Assembly: GCA_001298555.1 (NCBI GenBank)
Contig: LJCW01000186.1
Span: forward strand, 17,226 to 81,225
Source: Actinobacteria bacterium OV450
GTDB lineage: Bacteria; Actinomycetota; Actinomycetes; Streptomycetales; Streptomycetaceae
Direction of reading: 5' to 3'
Length of the DNA: 64,000 bases
Below are positions 1 to 10,538 of this stretch, in pieces; within the stretch, counting starts at the first letter, position 1; each line of letters begins with the position of its first letter. The notes beneath the pieces were generated by a model. That model did no database searches, was not told the origin of the DNA, and was given only the letters and a program-made list of their open reading frames with translations. Position numbers and translations under genes: made by a program.

Positions 1-51
1 CCAGGCCTTCGCGGGCCCGGCGGGCCCCGGCCGCGCCCCGGGGACCACCCG

Positions 52-55
<4 letters not shown>
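1..55 (+). CDS. 3' end of an upstream gene (partial)
   Basis: An open frame enters from the left edge and ends at the TGA at 53-55. That stop overlaps the GTG start of the next gene (GTGA), the usual sign of translational coupling in this operon. Only about 17 residues, rich in Gly, Pro and Ala, are visible, so no family can be named. Position suggests an enzyme of the same acyl-CoA pathway, but that is inference. Confidence 0.5.
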
Positions 56-1817
<1,762 letters not shown>

Positions 1818-1821
<4 letters not shown>

Positions 1822-3416
1822 CCCGCCTCACCACCACCGTCGACCCCCACGCCCCCGACCACCTGGCCCACCGCGCCGCGGCCACCGCCCGCCTCGCCGA
1901 GCTGGACGCCGAGCACGCCAAGGCCCTCCTCGGCGGCGGCGAGAAGTACACGGCCCGCCACAAGGACCGCGGCAAGCTCCTCGCCCGCGAGCGCATCGAG
2001 CTGCTCCTCGACCCGGACACCCCGTTCCTGGAACTGTCCCCGCTCGCCGGCTGGGGCAGCGACTACCCCGTCGGCGCGTCCATGGTCACCGGAATCGGCA
2101 CGGTCGAGGGCGTCGAGTGCCTGGTCACCGCCAACGACCCCACCGTCCGCGGCGGAGCCTCCAATCCCTGGACGCTCAAGAAGGCCCTGCGGGCCAACGA
2201 GATCGCCCGGCAGAACCACCTGCCCTGCATCAGCCTCGTCGAGTCCGGCGGCGCCGATCTCCCCTCCCAGAAGGAGATCTTCATCCCGGGCGGCGCGATC
2301 TTCCGCGACCTGACCCGGCTCTCCGCCGCCGGCATCCCCACCGTCGCCGTCGTCTTCGGCAACTCCACTGCCGGAGGTGCGTACATCCCCGGGATGTCCG
2401 ACCACACCATCATGATCAAGGACCGTTCCAAGGTGTTCCTCGGCGGTCCGCCGCTCGTCAAGATGGCCACCGGCGAGGAGAGCGACGACGAGTCCCTCGG
2501 CGGAGCCGACATGCACGCCCGCACCTCCGGACTCGCCGACTACTACGCCCTCGACGAGCACGACGCGATCCGCCAGGCCCGCCGGGTCGTGGCCCGCCTC
2601 AACCACCGCCGGGCCCACCCGGCACCGCCCCGGGCCGAGGAACCGGCGTACGACCCGGAGGAACTCCTCGGCATCGTCCCCGCCGACCTCAAGACCCCCT
2701 TCGACCCCCGCGAGGTCATCGCCCGCATCGTCGACGGCTCCGACTTCGACGAGTTCAAGCCCCTCTACGGCACCAGCCTGGTCACCGGCTGGGCCACCCT
2801 GCACGGATACCCGGTCGGCATCCTCGCCAACGCCCAGGGCGTGCTGTTCAGCGCCGAATCGCAGAAGGCCGCCCAGTTCATCCAGCTGGCCAACCAGCGC
2901 GACATCCCGCTGCTCTTCCTCCACAACACCACCGGCTACATGGTCGGCAAGGAGTACGAGCAGGGCGGCATCATCAAGCACGGCTCGATGATGATCAACG
3001 CGGTCTCCAACTCCCGCGTCCCCCACCTGTCCGTCCTCATCGGCGCCAGCTACGGGGCCGGCCACTACGGCATGTGCGGCCGCGCATACGAGCCCCGGTT
3101 CCTCTTCGCCTGGCCCAGCGCCAAGTCCGCCGTCATGGGCCCCCAGCAGCTCGCCGGGGTCCTGTCCATCGTGGCCCGCCAGTCCGCCGCCGCGAAGGGA
3201 CAGCCGTACGACGACGAGGCCGACGCCGGGATGCGCGCCTTCGTCGAGGCGCAGATCGAGTCCGAGTCCCTGCCGATGTTCCTGTCCGGGCGGCTGTACG
3301 ACGACGGGGTCATCGACCCGCGCGACACCCGTACCGTCCTCGGCCTGTGCCTGTCGGCCGTCCACAACGCCCCCGTCGAGGGCGCCCGCGGCGGCTTCGG
3401 CGTCTTCCGGATGTGA
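1818..3416 (+). CDS. acyl-CoA carboxylase, carboxyltransferase (beta) subunit
   Basis: 532 residues; ATG overlaps the AtuA stop. It is a carboxyltransferase of the methylcrotonyl/geranyl/propionyl-CoA carboxylase family and transfers CO2 from carboxybiotin to an acyl-CoA. The N-terminal half carries AGGAYIPGMSDH and FLGGPPLVKMATGE. The C-terminal half has LFLHNTTGYMVGKEYEQGG and ASYGAGHYGMCGRAYEP. The first half departs from textbook methylcrotonyl-CoA carboxylase (NSTAGGAYIPGMSD rather than the usual SCTAGGAYVPAMSD), so the substrate is uncertain. It is followed after eight bases by the biotin carboxylase alpha subunit, its expected partner. Geranyl-CoA-like or 3-methylcrotonyl-CoA-like substrates are the main options given the AtuA neighbour. 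Confidence 0.9.
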
Positions 3417-3424
3417 GCCCGCAC

Positions 3425-5371
3425 ATGACGAACCTGACCTCCCTCCTGGTCGCCAACCGCGGCGAGATCGCGGTCCGCGTCTTCCGTACCGCCCGCGCCC
3501 TGGGCCTGGCCACCGTCGCCGTCCACTCCGACCCCGACGCCGATGCCCTGCACGTACGCGAGGCCGACGCGGCCGTGCGCCTCCCCGGCGCCGCCCCCGC
3601 CGACACCTACCTGCGCGGCGACCTCGTCATCGCGGCCGCCCTCGCCGCCGGCGCGGACGCCGTCCACCCCGGCTACGGATTCCTCTCCGAGAACGCCGGC
3701 TTCGCCCGCGACGTCGCCGCCGCCGGACTCACCTGGATCGGCCCGCCGCCCGAGGCCATCGAGGCCATGGCCTCCAAGACCCGGGCCAAGGAACTGATGC
3801 GCGCCGCCGGGGTCCCGCTCCTCGACCCCGTCGACCCGGCCTCCGCCACCGCCGCCGACCTGCCCCTCCTCCTCAAGGCCGCCGCGGGCGGGGGCGGGCG
3901 GGGCATGCGCGTCGTACGGGACCTCGACGCCCTCAAGGAGTCCCTCGACGCCGCCTCCGCCGAAGCCGCCTCCGCCTTCGGCGACGGCGAGGTCTTCGCC
4001 GAGCCCTACGTCGAGCGCGGCCGGCACGTCGAGGTCCAGATCCTCGCCGACTCCCACGGCACGGTCTGGGCACTCGGCACCCGCGACTGCTCCCTCCAGC
4101 GCCGCCACCAGAAGGTCATCGAGGAGGCCCCGGCGCCGGCCCTCCCCGAGACCCTGCGCACCGCCCTCCACGAGGCCGCCGTGGCCGCCGCCCGCGCGGT
4201 CTCCTACCAGGGCGCGGGCACCGTCGAGTTCCTCGTCGCCGCCGACGGACGCCCGTACTTCCTGGAGATGAACACCCGACTCCAGGTGGAACACCCCGTC
4301 ACCGAGGCCGTCTTCGGGCTCGACCTCGTCGCCCTGCAACTGCGCATCGCCGAGGGCGCGGCGCTGCCGCTGACGCCCCCCGAGCCCGCCGGCCACGCCG
4401 TCGAGGCCCGTCTGTACGCCGAGGACCCCGCCCAGGACTGGCGTCCGCAGACCGGAGTCCTGCACACCCTCGCCGTCCCCGGCGAGGTCCGCGTGGACAC
4501 CGGCTTCGCCGACGGGGACACGGTCGGCGTCCACTACGACCCGATGCTCGCCAAGGTCGTGGCCCACGCCCCCACCCGGGCCGAGGCCGTCCGCGCCCTC
4601 GCCCACGCCCTGGCCGGAGCCCGCATCCACGGCCTGGCCACCAACCGCGAACTCCTCGTACGCTCCCTGCGGCACCCGGAGTTCGCCGAGGCGCGGCTCG
4701 ACACGGGGTTCTACGAACGCCACCTCGGGTCCCTCACCGAAGGCGGCCCGGACGCCACCCTGGCCGCGGCCGCCGCCGTCGCCGCGGACGCCGCACCGGC
4801 CCCCGGCGCCCCGCTCGCCACCCGCCTCGGCGGCTGGCGCAACCTCCGTTCCCAGCCGCAGACCCGCCGCTACAGCGCGGCCGGCACCGAGTACGAGGTC
4901 CGCTACCGGCCCGCCCGCAGCGGCCCCCCGGAGCTCGTGGACCACCCCGGCGTGCGAGTCCTGGCCGCGGAACCCGAGCGCGTCACCCTCGAAGTCGAGG
5001 GCGTCCGCCGGATGTTCCACGTGAAACGCAAATCGAACACCGAGGGTGGGCCGGCCGAGACGTACGTCGACTCCCCGCTCGGCGCGCACACCCTCACCCC
5101 CGTCCCCCGGTTCGCCGATCCCCAGGACCGCACCGAACCCGGCTCTCTGCTCGCCCCCATGCCCGGCACCGTCGTCCGCGTCGCCGAGGGCCTGGCCCCC
5201 GGCGACGCCGTCACCGCCGGGCAGCCCCTGCTCTGGCTGGAGGCCATGAAGATGGAGCACCGCATCGTCTCGCCCGCCTCCGGCACGCTCACCGCGCTCC
5301 ACGCCACCCTCGGCCACCAGGTCGAGTTCGGCGCCCTGCTCGCCGTAGTCCAGGAGGAAACGCCCGCATGA
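3425..5371 (+). CDS. acyl-CoA carboxylase, biotin carboxylase/BCCP (alpha) subunit
   Basis: 648 residues. The N-terminal biotin carboxylase begins LLVANRGEIAVRVFRTARAL and contains the ATP-grasp glycine loop KAAAGGGGRGMRVV and the motif FLEMNTRLQVEHPVTE. A middle linker of about 150 residues leads to a C-terminal biotinyl domain with the attachment lysine in EAMKMEH. It carboxylates biotin with ATP and bicarbonate and delivers it to the beta subunit encoded just upstream. The gap to that gene is 8 bp and the end overlaps the next gene (ATGA), so all four genes 52-6528 form one operon. Length is typical of acyl-CoA carboxylase alpha chains that carry their own BCCP domain. Confidence 0.93.
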   Translation: MTNLTSLLVANRGEIAVRVFRTARALGLATVAVHSDPDADALHVREADAAVRLPGAAPADTYLRGDLVIAAALAAGADAVHPGYGFLSENAGFARDVAAAGLTWIGPPPEAIEAMASKTRAKELMRAAGVPLLDPVDPASATAADLPLLLKAAAGGGGRGMRVVRDLDALKESLDAASAEAASAFGDGEVFAEPYVERGRHVEVQILADSHGTVWALGTRDCSLQRRHQKVIEEAPAPALPETLRTALHEAAVAAARAVSYQGAGTVEFLVAADGRPYFLEMNTRLQVEHPVTEAVFGLDLVALQLRIAEGAALPLTPPEPAGHAVEARLYAEDPAQDWRPQTGVLHTLAVPGEVRVDTGFADGDTVGVHYDPMLAKVVAHAPTRAEAVRALAHALAGARIHGLATNRELLVRSLRHPEFAEARLDTGFYERHLGSLTEGGPDATLAAAAAVAADAAPAPGAPLATRLGGWRNLRSQPQTRRYSAAGTEYEVRYRPARSGPPELVDHPGVRVLAAEPERVTLEVEGVRRMFHVKRKSNTEGGPAETYVDSPLGAHTLTPVPRFADPQDRTEPGSLLAPMPGTVVRVAEGLAPGDAVTAGQPLLWLEAMKMEHRIVSPASGTLTALHATLGHQVEFGALLAVVQEETPA

Positions 5372-6528
5372 GCTCCGTCGTCGAAACCGAAGAGCACAAG
5401 GCCCTGCGCGCCGCCGTCGCCGCCCTCGGGCAGCGCTACGGGCGCGACTACCTCGCCCGCGTCGCCCGGGAGGGCGGCCACCCCGACGAGCTGTGGGCCG
5501 ATGCCGCCAAGCTCGGCTACCTCGGGGTCAACCTCCCCGAGGAGTACGGCGGCGGAGGCGGCGGCATCGCCGAACTCTCCATCGTCCTCGAAGAACTGGG
5601 CGCCGCCGGCTGCCCCCTGCTGATGATGGTCGTCTCGCCCGCCATCTGCGGCACGGTCATCTCCCGCTTCGGCACCGAGGCCCAGAAGCGGGCCTGGCTC
5701 CCCGGACTCGCGGACGGCAGCCGCACCATGGCCTTCGGCATCACCGAACCCGATGCCGGCTCCAACTCCCACCGCATCACCACCACCGCCCGCCGCGACG
5801 GGGACGACTGGGTCCTGACCGGGCGCAAGGTCTTCATCTCCGGCGTGGACATCGCCGACGCCACCCTCATCGTCGGCCGCACCGAAGACGCGCGCACCGG
5901 CAGCCTCAAGCCCTGCCTGTTCATCGTGCCGCGCGACACCCCGGGCTTCTCCCGCTCCGCCATAGAGATGGAACTCCAGGCGGCGGAGAAGCAGTTCGAA
6001 CTCGCCCTGGACGAGGTCCGCCTGCCCGCGGACGCGCTCGTAGGCGACGAGGACGCCGGCCTCCTCCAGCTGTTCGCCGGCCTCAACCCCGAGCGCATCA
6101 TGACCGCCGCCTTCGCCATCGGCATGGGCCGCTACGCCCTCGCCAAGGCCGTCGACTACGCGAAGACCCGCCAGGTCTGGAAGCAGGCGATCGGGGCCCA
6201 CCAGGCCATCGCCCACCCCCTCGCCGCAGCCCACATCGACCTCGAACTCGCCCGCCTGATGATGCAGAAGGCCGCCCACCTGTACGACGCGGGCGACGAC
6301 ATGGGCGCCGGTGAGGCCGCGAACATGGCCAAGTACGCCGCCGCGGAGGCCTGCGTGAAGGCGGTGGACCAATCCGTCCACACCCTCGGAGGCAACGGCC
6401 TCACCCGCGAATACGGCCTGGCCGCACTGATCACGGCCTCCCGGGTCTCCCGCATCGCCCCCGTCAGCCGGGAGATGATCCTCAACTTCATCTCCCACCA
6501 AACCCTGGGCCTCCCCAAGTCCTACTGA
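5368..6528 (+). CDS. acyl-CoA dehydrogenase
   Basis: 386 residues, FAD-dependent acyl-CoA dehydrogenase fold. Visible marks are EEYGGGGGGIAELSIVLEELG near residue 55, AFGITEPDAGSNSHRITTTA near 125, GRKVFISG near 155, and VHTLGGNGLTREYGL near 340. It oxidises an acyl-CoA to the 2-enoyl-CoA and passes electrons to ETF. Its ATG overlaps the stop of the carboxylase alpha gene, so it should supply that carboxylase's substrate, as isovaleryl-CoA or citronellyl-CoA dehydrogenases do in Liu/Atu-type pathways. Substrate specificity cannot be read from the sequence. Confidence 0.9.
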   Translation: MSSVVETEEHKALRAAVAALGQRYGRDYLARVAREGGHPDELWADAAKLGYLGVNLPEEYGGGGGGIAELSIVLEELGAAGCPLLMMVVSPAICGTVISRFGTEAQKRAWLPGLADGSRTMAFGITEPDAGSNSHRITTTARRDGDDWVLTGRKVFISGVDIADATLIVGRTEDARTGSLKPCLFIVPRDTPGFSRSAIEMELQAAEKQFELALDEVRLPADALVGDEDAGLLQLFAGLNPERIMTAAFAIGMGRYALAKAVDYAKTRQVWKQAIGAHQAIAHPLAAAHIDLELARLMMQKAAHLYDAGDDMGAGEAANMAKYAAAEACVKAVDQSVHTLGGNGLTREYGLAALITASRVSRIAPVSREMILNFISHQTLGLPKSY

Positions 6529-6550
6529 CCGCTCCCCACCCAAGGCCGGG

Positions 6551-6780
6551 GACCGAGCCCCGGCCCGCAGGGGGGCGGCACCCCGACGAGGCGGCCCCAC
6601 CCGGCCCCGGCGCCCGAGTTCCCGGCCCAGGGCTCGCCGGAGCCCGGCGCCCGAGCCCCCGGCACGCAGGGGGCGCGGGACTTCGACGAGGCCGGCCCAC
6701 CCGGCCCCGGCGTCCGAGCCCCCCGGCTCAGGGCCCACCCGGCCCCGGCGCCCCAGCCCCCGGCCCAGGGCTCGCCGGGG
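6551..6780 (+). repeat. Tandem ~100-bp GC-rich intergenic repeat
   Basis: The 426-bp gap 6529-6954 has no convincing gene. It holds a degenerate direct repeat with a 100-bp period: unit 1 at 6551-6650, unit 2 at 6651-6733, and a shortened third unit from 6734 to about 6780. The core CCCACCCGGCCCCGGCG starts at 6596, 6696 and 6734, and a GACGAGG block recurs at 6585 and 6684. This resembles the small GC-rich repeats found between Streptomyces genes. The end of the gap (from about 6930) holds the leader and Shine-Dalgarno of the next gene. Confidence 0.65.
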
Positions 6781-6954
6781 ACGGGGGGCGGTGGTCCGGT
6801 GCAGCGGGCGGAACCGGCCGCCGCCCCGGCAACCGGGCATCCGGCCGGACGGGCGGCGCACGGGCGCCGCGCCCCGGACAATGGGTCGGGCCCTGCCCCC
6901 GCCGGCGCCGGCCGGACGATCCGCAGCACCCGCACAACCTCCGGAGGACACCGC

Positions 6955-7692
6955 ATGACCCGCCCCGTCGGCGCCGCGCGAGCGCCCGGCATCACCACCC
7001 TCACGCTCGACTCCCCGGCCAACCGCAACGCCCTCTCCGCGGACCTCGTCCGCGACCTGCGCACGGCCCTCGCCGCGGCGGCGGCGGACCCGGAGGCCCG
7101 GGCCATCGTCCTCACCCACTCCGGCACCACGTTCTGCGCCGGCGCCGACCTGAAGTCCCCCTGCGACCCCGCGGACTTCCTCGCCCTGCTCCGCGAGATC
7201 GCCGAACTGCCCAAGCCGGTCGTGGCGCGCGTCACCGGCCACGTCCGGGCGGGCGGCCTCGGCCTCCTCGGCGTCTGCGACATCGCCGCCGCCGGCCCGC
7301 AGTCCACGTACGCCTTCACCGAGACCCACCTCGGCGTGGTCCCCGCCGTGATCTCCGCCCCGCTGCTCCCACGCCTGGACCCGCGCGCCGCAGCCCGGTA
7401 CTTCCTCACCGCCGAGGCCTTCGACGCCGCCGAAGCCGCCCGCATCGGCCTGCTCACCCTCCACGGCGACGACGTGGACCAGGTCCTCGCGCCCGTGCTC
7501 GCAGGGCTGCGCAAGGCGGGGCCGCAAGCCCTCGCCGCCACCAAGGACCTGCTCACCGCCCCCGTCCGGGCCGTCCTGGCAGCCGACGGCGCCGCGCTCA
7601 CGGAGCTGTCCGCACACCACTTCGGCTCCGCCGAGGCCCGCGAGGGCATCACCGCCCGCTTCGAACGCCGGGACCCGGCATGGGCCCTGTGA
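6955..7692 (+). CDS. enoyl-CoA hydratase/isomerase family protein
   Basis: 245 residues, crotonase fold. The start at 6955 follows a strong GGAGG at 6942-6946; a longer frame upstream is repeat-derived and was rejected. Motifs: TLTLDSPANRNALSADLV near the N-terminus, oxyanion-hole segment SGTTFCAGADLKSP, and a second Gly-rich segment RAGGLGLLGVCDIAAAG. It probably hydrates an enoyl-CoA, or hydrolyses or isomerises an acyl-CoA. The family has many activities and the acid/base glutamates are not obvious here. It overlaps the following TetR gene, which suggests co-expression with its own regulator, and probably serves the carboxylase operon upstream. Confidence 0.85.
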   Translation: MTRPVGAARAPGITTLTLDSPANRNALSADLVRDLRTALAAAAADPEARAIVLTHSGTTFCAGADLKSPCDPADFLALLREIAELPKPVVARVTGHVRAGGLGLLGVCDIAAAGPQSTYAFTETHLGVVPAVISAPLLPRLDPRAAARYFLTAEAFDAAEAARIGLLTLHGDDVDQVLAPVLAGLRKAGPQALAATKDLLTAPVRAVLAADGAALTELSAHHFGSAEAREGITARFERRDPAWAL

Positions 7693-8315
7693 CCGACGCC
7701 CGGCCCGCGCACGACGCCGGGCGCCCGCACGACGCCCCGCCCGGGCCCAAGCAGGCCCGCAGCCGCGTCACGCGCCGCCACCTCCTGGAGGCGGCTGTCG
7801 CCTGCCTCGCCGAACAGGGCTGGGCCGGCTCCACCGTCGCCGTCGTCGCCGAACGCGCGGGAGTCTCCCGCGGCGCCGCCCAGTACCACTTCCCGACGCG
7901 CGAGGACCTGTTCACCGCCGCCGTCGCCTACGTCTCCGAGGAACGCTCCGCGGCCCTGCGCGACCTCTTCCACGCCGGACCCGCCGCCCGCCCCGCCGTC
8001 GTCGAAGCCCTCGTCGACCTCTACACCGGGGCCCTCTTCCGCGCCGCCCTCCAGCTGTGGGTCGCCGCCTCCAACGAGGAGCAGTTGCGCCCCCAGGTCA
8101 CCGAACTGGAGGCCCGCGTGGGCCGCGAGACCCACCGCATCGCCGTGGAACTCCTCGGCGCGGACGAGTCCGTCCCGGGCGTACGGGAAACCGTGCAGGG
8201 CCTCCTGGACATGGCCCGCGGCCTCGGTCTGGCCAACGTCCTCACCGACGACACGGCCCGCCGCGCCCGCGTGGTCGCCCAGTGGTCCCGGATCCTGGAC
8301 GCCACGCTCGGCTGA
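7680..8315 (+). CDS. TetR-family transcriptional regulator
   Basis: 211 residues from ATG 7680; a GTG at 7689 that overlaps the upstream stop (GTGA) is an equally good start and gives 208. The N-terminal helix-turn-helix reads VAVVAERAGVSRGAAQYHF, followed by a variable ligand-binding domain. Coupling to the enoyl-CoA hydratase suggests it represses the 52-7692 catabolic genes in response to a CoA ester. No CTGACG-type palindrome like those of the right-hand regulon was seen near this operon, so it probably recognises another sequence. Confidence 0.88.
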   Translation: MGPVTDARPAHDAGRPHDAPPGPKQARSRVTRRHLLEAAVACLAEQGWAGSTVAVVAERAGVSRGAAQYHFPTREDLFTAAVAYVSEERSAALRDLFHAGPAARPAVVEALVDLYTGALFRAALQLWVAASNEEQLRPQVTELEARVGRETHRIAVELLGADESVPGVRETVQGLLDMARGLGLANVLTDDTARRARVVAQWSRILDATLG

Positions 8316-8329
8316 ACCCGAACACGCCG

Positions 8330-8371
8330 AGGGCGCCGCACCCGTACGCACGCGACGGGATGCGGCGCCCT
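8330..8371. terminator. Convergent-gene terminator hairpin
   Basis: A perfect 11-bp inverted repeat (AGGGCGCCGCA at 8330-8340, complement at 8361-8371) with a 20-nt loop lies between the TetR gene and the oppositely oriented citrate synthase gene. It can act on both strands. There is no U-tract, as is common in Streptomyces. Confidence 0.7.
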
Positions 8372-8391
8372 GAGGCGGATGCGACGGACGG

Positions 8392-9498
8392 TCAGGCCGT
8401 GTCGGCGATGTCGGCGTACCCCTCGATCTCCTGCGGGTTGCGCCGGCCCGGGCCGATGTAGCGGGCCGACGGACGCACCAGGCGTCCCGTGCGCTTCTGC
8501 TCCAGGATGTGCGCCGACCAGCCGGCCGTCCGGGCACAGGTGAACATCGAGGTGAACATGTGCGCCGGGACCTCCGCGAAGTCCAGCATGATCGCGGCCC
8601 AGAACTCCACGTTCGTCGCGAGCACCCGGTCGGGGCGGCGCGCGTGCAGCTCCTCCAGCGCGGCCTTCTCCAGCGCGGCGGCCACCTCGTAGCGCGGCGC
8701 GTCCAGCTCCTTGGCGGTGCGCCGCAGCACGCGGGCGCGCGGGTCCTCGGCCCGGTACACGCGGTGCCCGAAGCCCATCAGCCGCTCGCCCTTGTCGAGG
8801 GCCTTCTTCACGTACGCCACCGCGTCCCCGGTGCGCTCGATCTCCTCGATCATGCCGAGGACGCGGGACGGCGCGCCGCCGTGCAGCGGCCCGGACATGG
8901 CGCCGACGGCACCGGACAGCGCCGCGGCCACGTCCGCACCGGTCGAGGCGATCACGCGCGCGGTGAACGTCGAGGCGTTCATCCCGTGTTCGGCGGCCGA
9001 CGTCCAGTACGCGTCGACGGCCTTGACGTGCTTGGGGTCCGGCTCGCCCCGCCAGCGGATCATGAACCGCTCGACCACGGACTCGGCCTTGTCGATCTCG
9101 CTCTGCGGCACCATCGGCCGGCCCTGTCCGCGCGCGGACTGGGCGACGTACGACAGCGCCATCACGGCGGCGCGCGCGAGGTTGTCGCGGGCGGTCCGCT
9201 CGTCGATGTCGAGCAGCGGTTTCAGACCCCACACGGGGGCGAGCATCGCGAGGGCGGACTGCACGTCGACCCGGATGTCACCGGAGTGGACCGGGATCGG
9301 GAACGGCTCGGCGGCGGGCAGACCCGGGTTGAACGCCCCGTCGACCAGCAGGCCCCAGACGTTTCCGAACGAGACGTGCCCGACGAGATCCTCGATGTCG
9401 ACCCCGCGGTAGCGGAGCGATCCGCCTTCCTTATCCGGTTCGGCGATCTCGGTCTCGAACGCGACGACCCCTTCGAGCCCGGGTACGAAGTCGGACAT
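8392..9498 (-). CDS. citrate synthase
   Basis: 368 residues, similar in length to the short actinobacterial citrate synthases. Catalytic landmarks: His in SGPLHGGAPSRVL, His in GFGHRVYRAEDPRA, and Asp in AAIMLDFAEVPAHM. It condenses acetyl-CoA with oxaloacetate. The N-terminus (FVPGLEGVVAFETEIAEPD) is the standard opening of the family. It is divergent from pdxH and convergent with the TetR gene. Streptomyces usually have more than one citrate synthase. Methylcitrate synthase activity cannot be excluded from sequence alone. Confidence 0.92.
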   Translation of the reverse strand: MSDFVPGLEGVVAFETEIAEPDKEGGSLRYRGVDIEDLVGHVSFGNVWGLLVDGAFNPGLPAAEPFPIPVHSGDIRVDVQSALAMLAPVWGLKPLLDIDERTARDNLARAAVMALSYVAQSARGQGRPMVPQSEIDKAESVVERFMIRWRGEPDPKHVKAVDAYWTSAAEHGMNASTFTARVIASTGADVAAALSGAVGAMSGPLHGGAPSRVLGMIEEIERTGDAVAYVKKALDKGERLMGFGHRVYRAEDPRARVLRRTAKELDAPRYEVAAALEKAALEELHARRPDRVLATNVEFWAAIMLDFAEVPAHMFTSMFTCARTAGWSAHILEQKRTGRLVRPSARYIGPGRRNPQEIEGYADIADTA

Positions 9499-9673
9499 CA
9501 GGCGGCTCCTCAGATAGTGCGAACACGCGCGGCTCCCGGCGTGACTCGCGGTCCGGCGCGGTCATCCCCGTTGATGCCCGGCACGGCCGTCGGTCACCCG
9601 TGTGGGGACCTCCGGACCGGCCCCAAGATTTTGGCGGCTGCGGATGCCAGGCGGAAGCGTGACATACGGCACA

Positions 9674-9697
9674 CTGCCGCAAGCACTCCTGCGGCAG
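9674..9697 (+). promoter_or_regulatory. Leader hairpin before pdxH start
   Basis: CTGCCGCA (9674-9681) pairs perfectly with TGCGGCAG (9690-9697) across an 8-nt loop. The stem ends nine bases before the GTG start of pdxH, and its last bases abut the weak Shine-Dalgarno AGGA. It could affect translation initiation. No known riboswitch class is recognised. Confidence 0.35.
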
Positions 9698-9706
9698 GAT
9701 GACCGT

Positions 9707-10360
9707 GTGACCGACCAGGACATTGACCCCGCCACGATGCGCAAGCAGTACCGCTCGGAGATCGTCCTCGAGGCGAGCCTCGCCGAGGACCCCATGCGGC
9801 AGTTCGCCGAGTGGTTCCAGCAGGCCGCCGACTCGCACCTCTTCGAACCGAACGCGATGGTCGTCTCGACGGCGACTCCCGACGGCCGCCCCAGTTCCCG
9901 CACCGTGCTGCTGAAGCAGTTCGACGAGCGGGGCTTCGTCTTCTACACGAACTACGGCTCCCGCAAGGGCCACGAGATCGACGCGAACCCGCACGTCGCC
10001 CTGCTCTTCCCCTGGCATCCCATCGCCCGCCAGGTCATCGTCACCGGCACCGCCGCCCGGATCGGCCGCGACGAGACGGCGGCGTACTTCCGCTCGCGCC
10101 CGCACGGCTCCCAGCTGGGTGCCTGGGCGAGCGAGCAGTCCCGTGTGATCGCCTCCCGCGAGGAACTCGACCGCCGCTACGCGGAACTCGCGGAGCGCTA
10201 CCCCGAGGGCGAGCAGGTCCCGGTCCCGCCCGAGTGGGGCGGCATCCGGATCGTTCCCGACGGCATGGAGTTCTGGCAGGGGCACGAAAACCGCCTCCAC
10301 GACCGCCTGCGGTACGTCCTGGAGGGCGGAAAGTGGCGCCTGGAGCGCCTCTGCCCGTAG
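9707..10360 (+). CDS. pdxH: pyridoxamine 5'-phosphate oxidase
   Basis: 217 residues from GTG 9707, which matches the usual family length; an ATG at 9602 would add 35 unrelated residues. FMN-dependent oxidase that makes pyridoxal 5'-phosphate from pyridoxine or pyridoxamine phosphate. Family segments: [20 protein letters not shown] at the start, [56 protein letters not shown], and the C-terminal [16 protein letters not shown] with WRLERLCP. It is divergent from citrate synthase. A second, more distant PNPOx-family protein is encoded at 56339-57043. Confidence 0.93.
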   Translation: MTDQDIDPATMRKQYRSEIVLEASLAEDPMRQFAEWFQQAADSHLFEPNAMVVSTATPDGRPSSRTVLLKQFDERGFVFYTNYGSRKGHEIDANPHVALLFPWHPIARQVIVTGTAARIGRDETAAYFRSRPHGSQLGAWASEQSRVIASREELDRRYAELAERYPEGEQVPVPPEWGGIRIVPDGMEFWQGHENRLHDRLRYVLEGGKWRLERLCP

Positions 10361-10374
10361 CGGAGAACGCAGAC

Positions 10375-10515
10375 GACCCGCGAGCTCGGGTTTCTCTCCT
10401 GCAGTGAGAGAAGCCGGCCGGACGTACCGGCGAGCTCGCGGGTCGGGTGACTGCTTGGGATTGGCCGACACTGAGTCGGCTACGCACTGCTGCGTGGACG
10501 ACGGGCGTCAGCCCG
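10375..10515. other. Strongly structured intergenic segment (multi-hairpin)
   Basis: Between pdxH and the 3' end of the IscB gene, about 140 bp folds almost completely. A perfect 14-bp outer stem (10375-10388 with 10431-10444) encloses two hairpins: 10389-10397 with 10407-10415, and 10418-10421 with 10427-10430. Three simple hairpins follow: GCCGAC/GTCGGC at 10464-10480, ACGCA/TGCGT at 10482-10495, and CGGGC/GCCCG at 10502-10515. It may be a two-way terminator, the right end of the IscB element, or a structured RNA. Strand is not determined. Confidence 0.5.
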
Positions 10516-10538
10516 CAGCCACCTCACGCGTCCGGAGT

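Noticed and set aside
3065..5317. Long antisense frame opposite the carboxylase genes (and similar ones across the window)
   Set aside because: High-GC codon bias leaves antisense frames open; the predicted proteins are low-complexity Gly/Val/Arg runs with no motifs. Only the one over dmdR1 is kept, because of its published counterpart.
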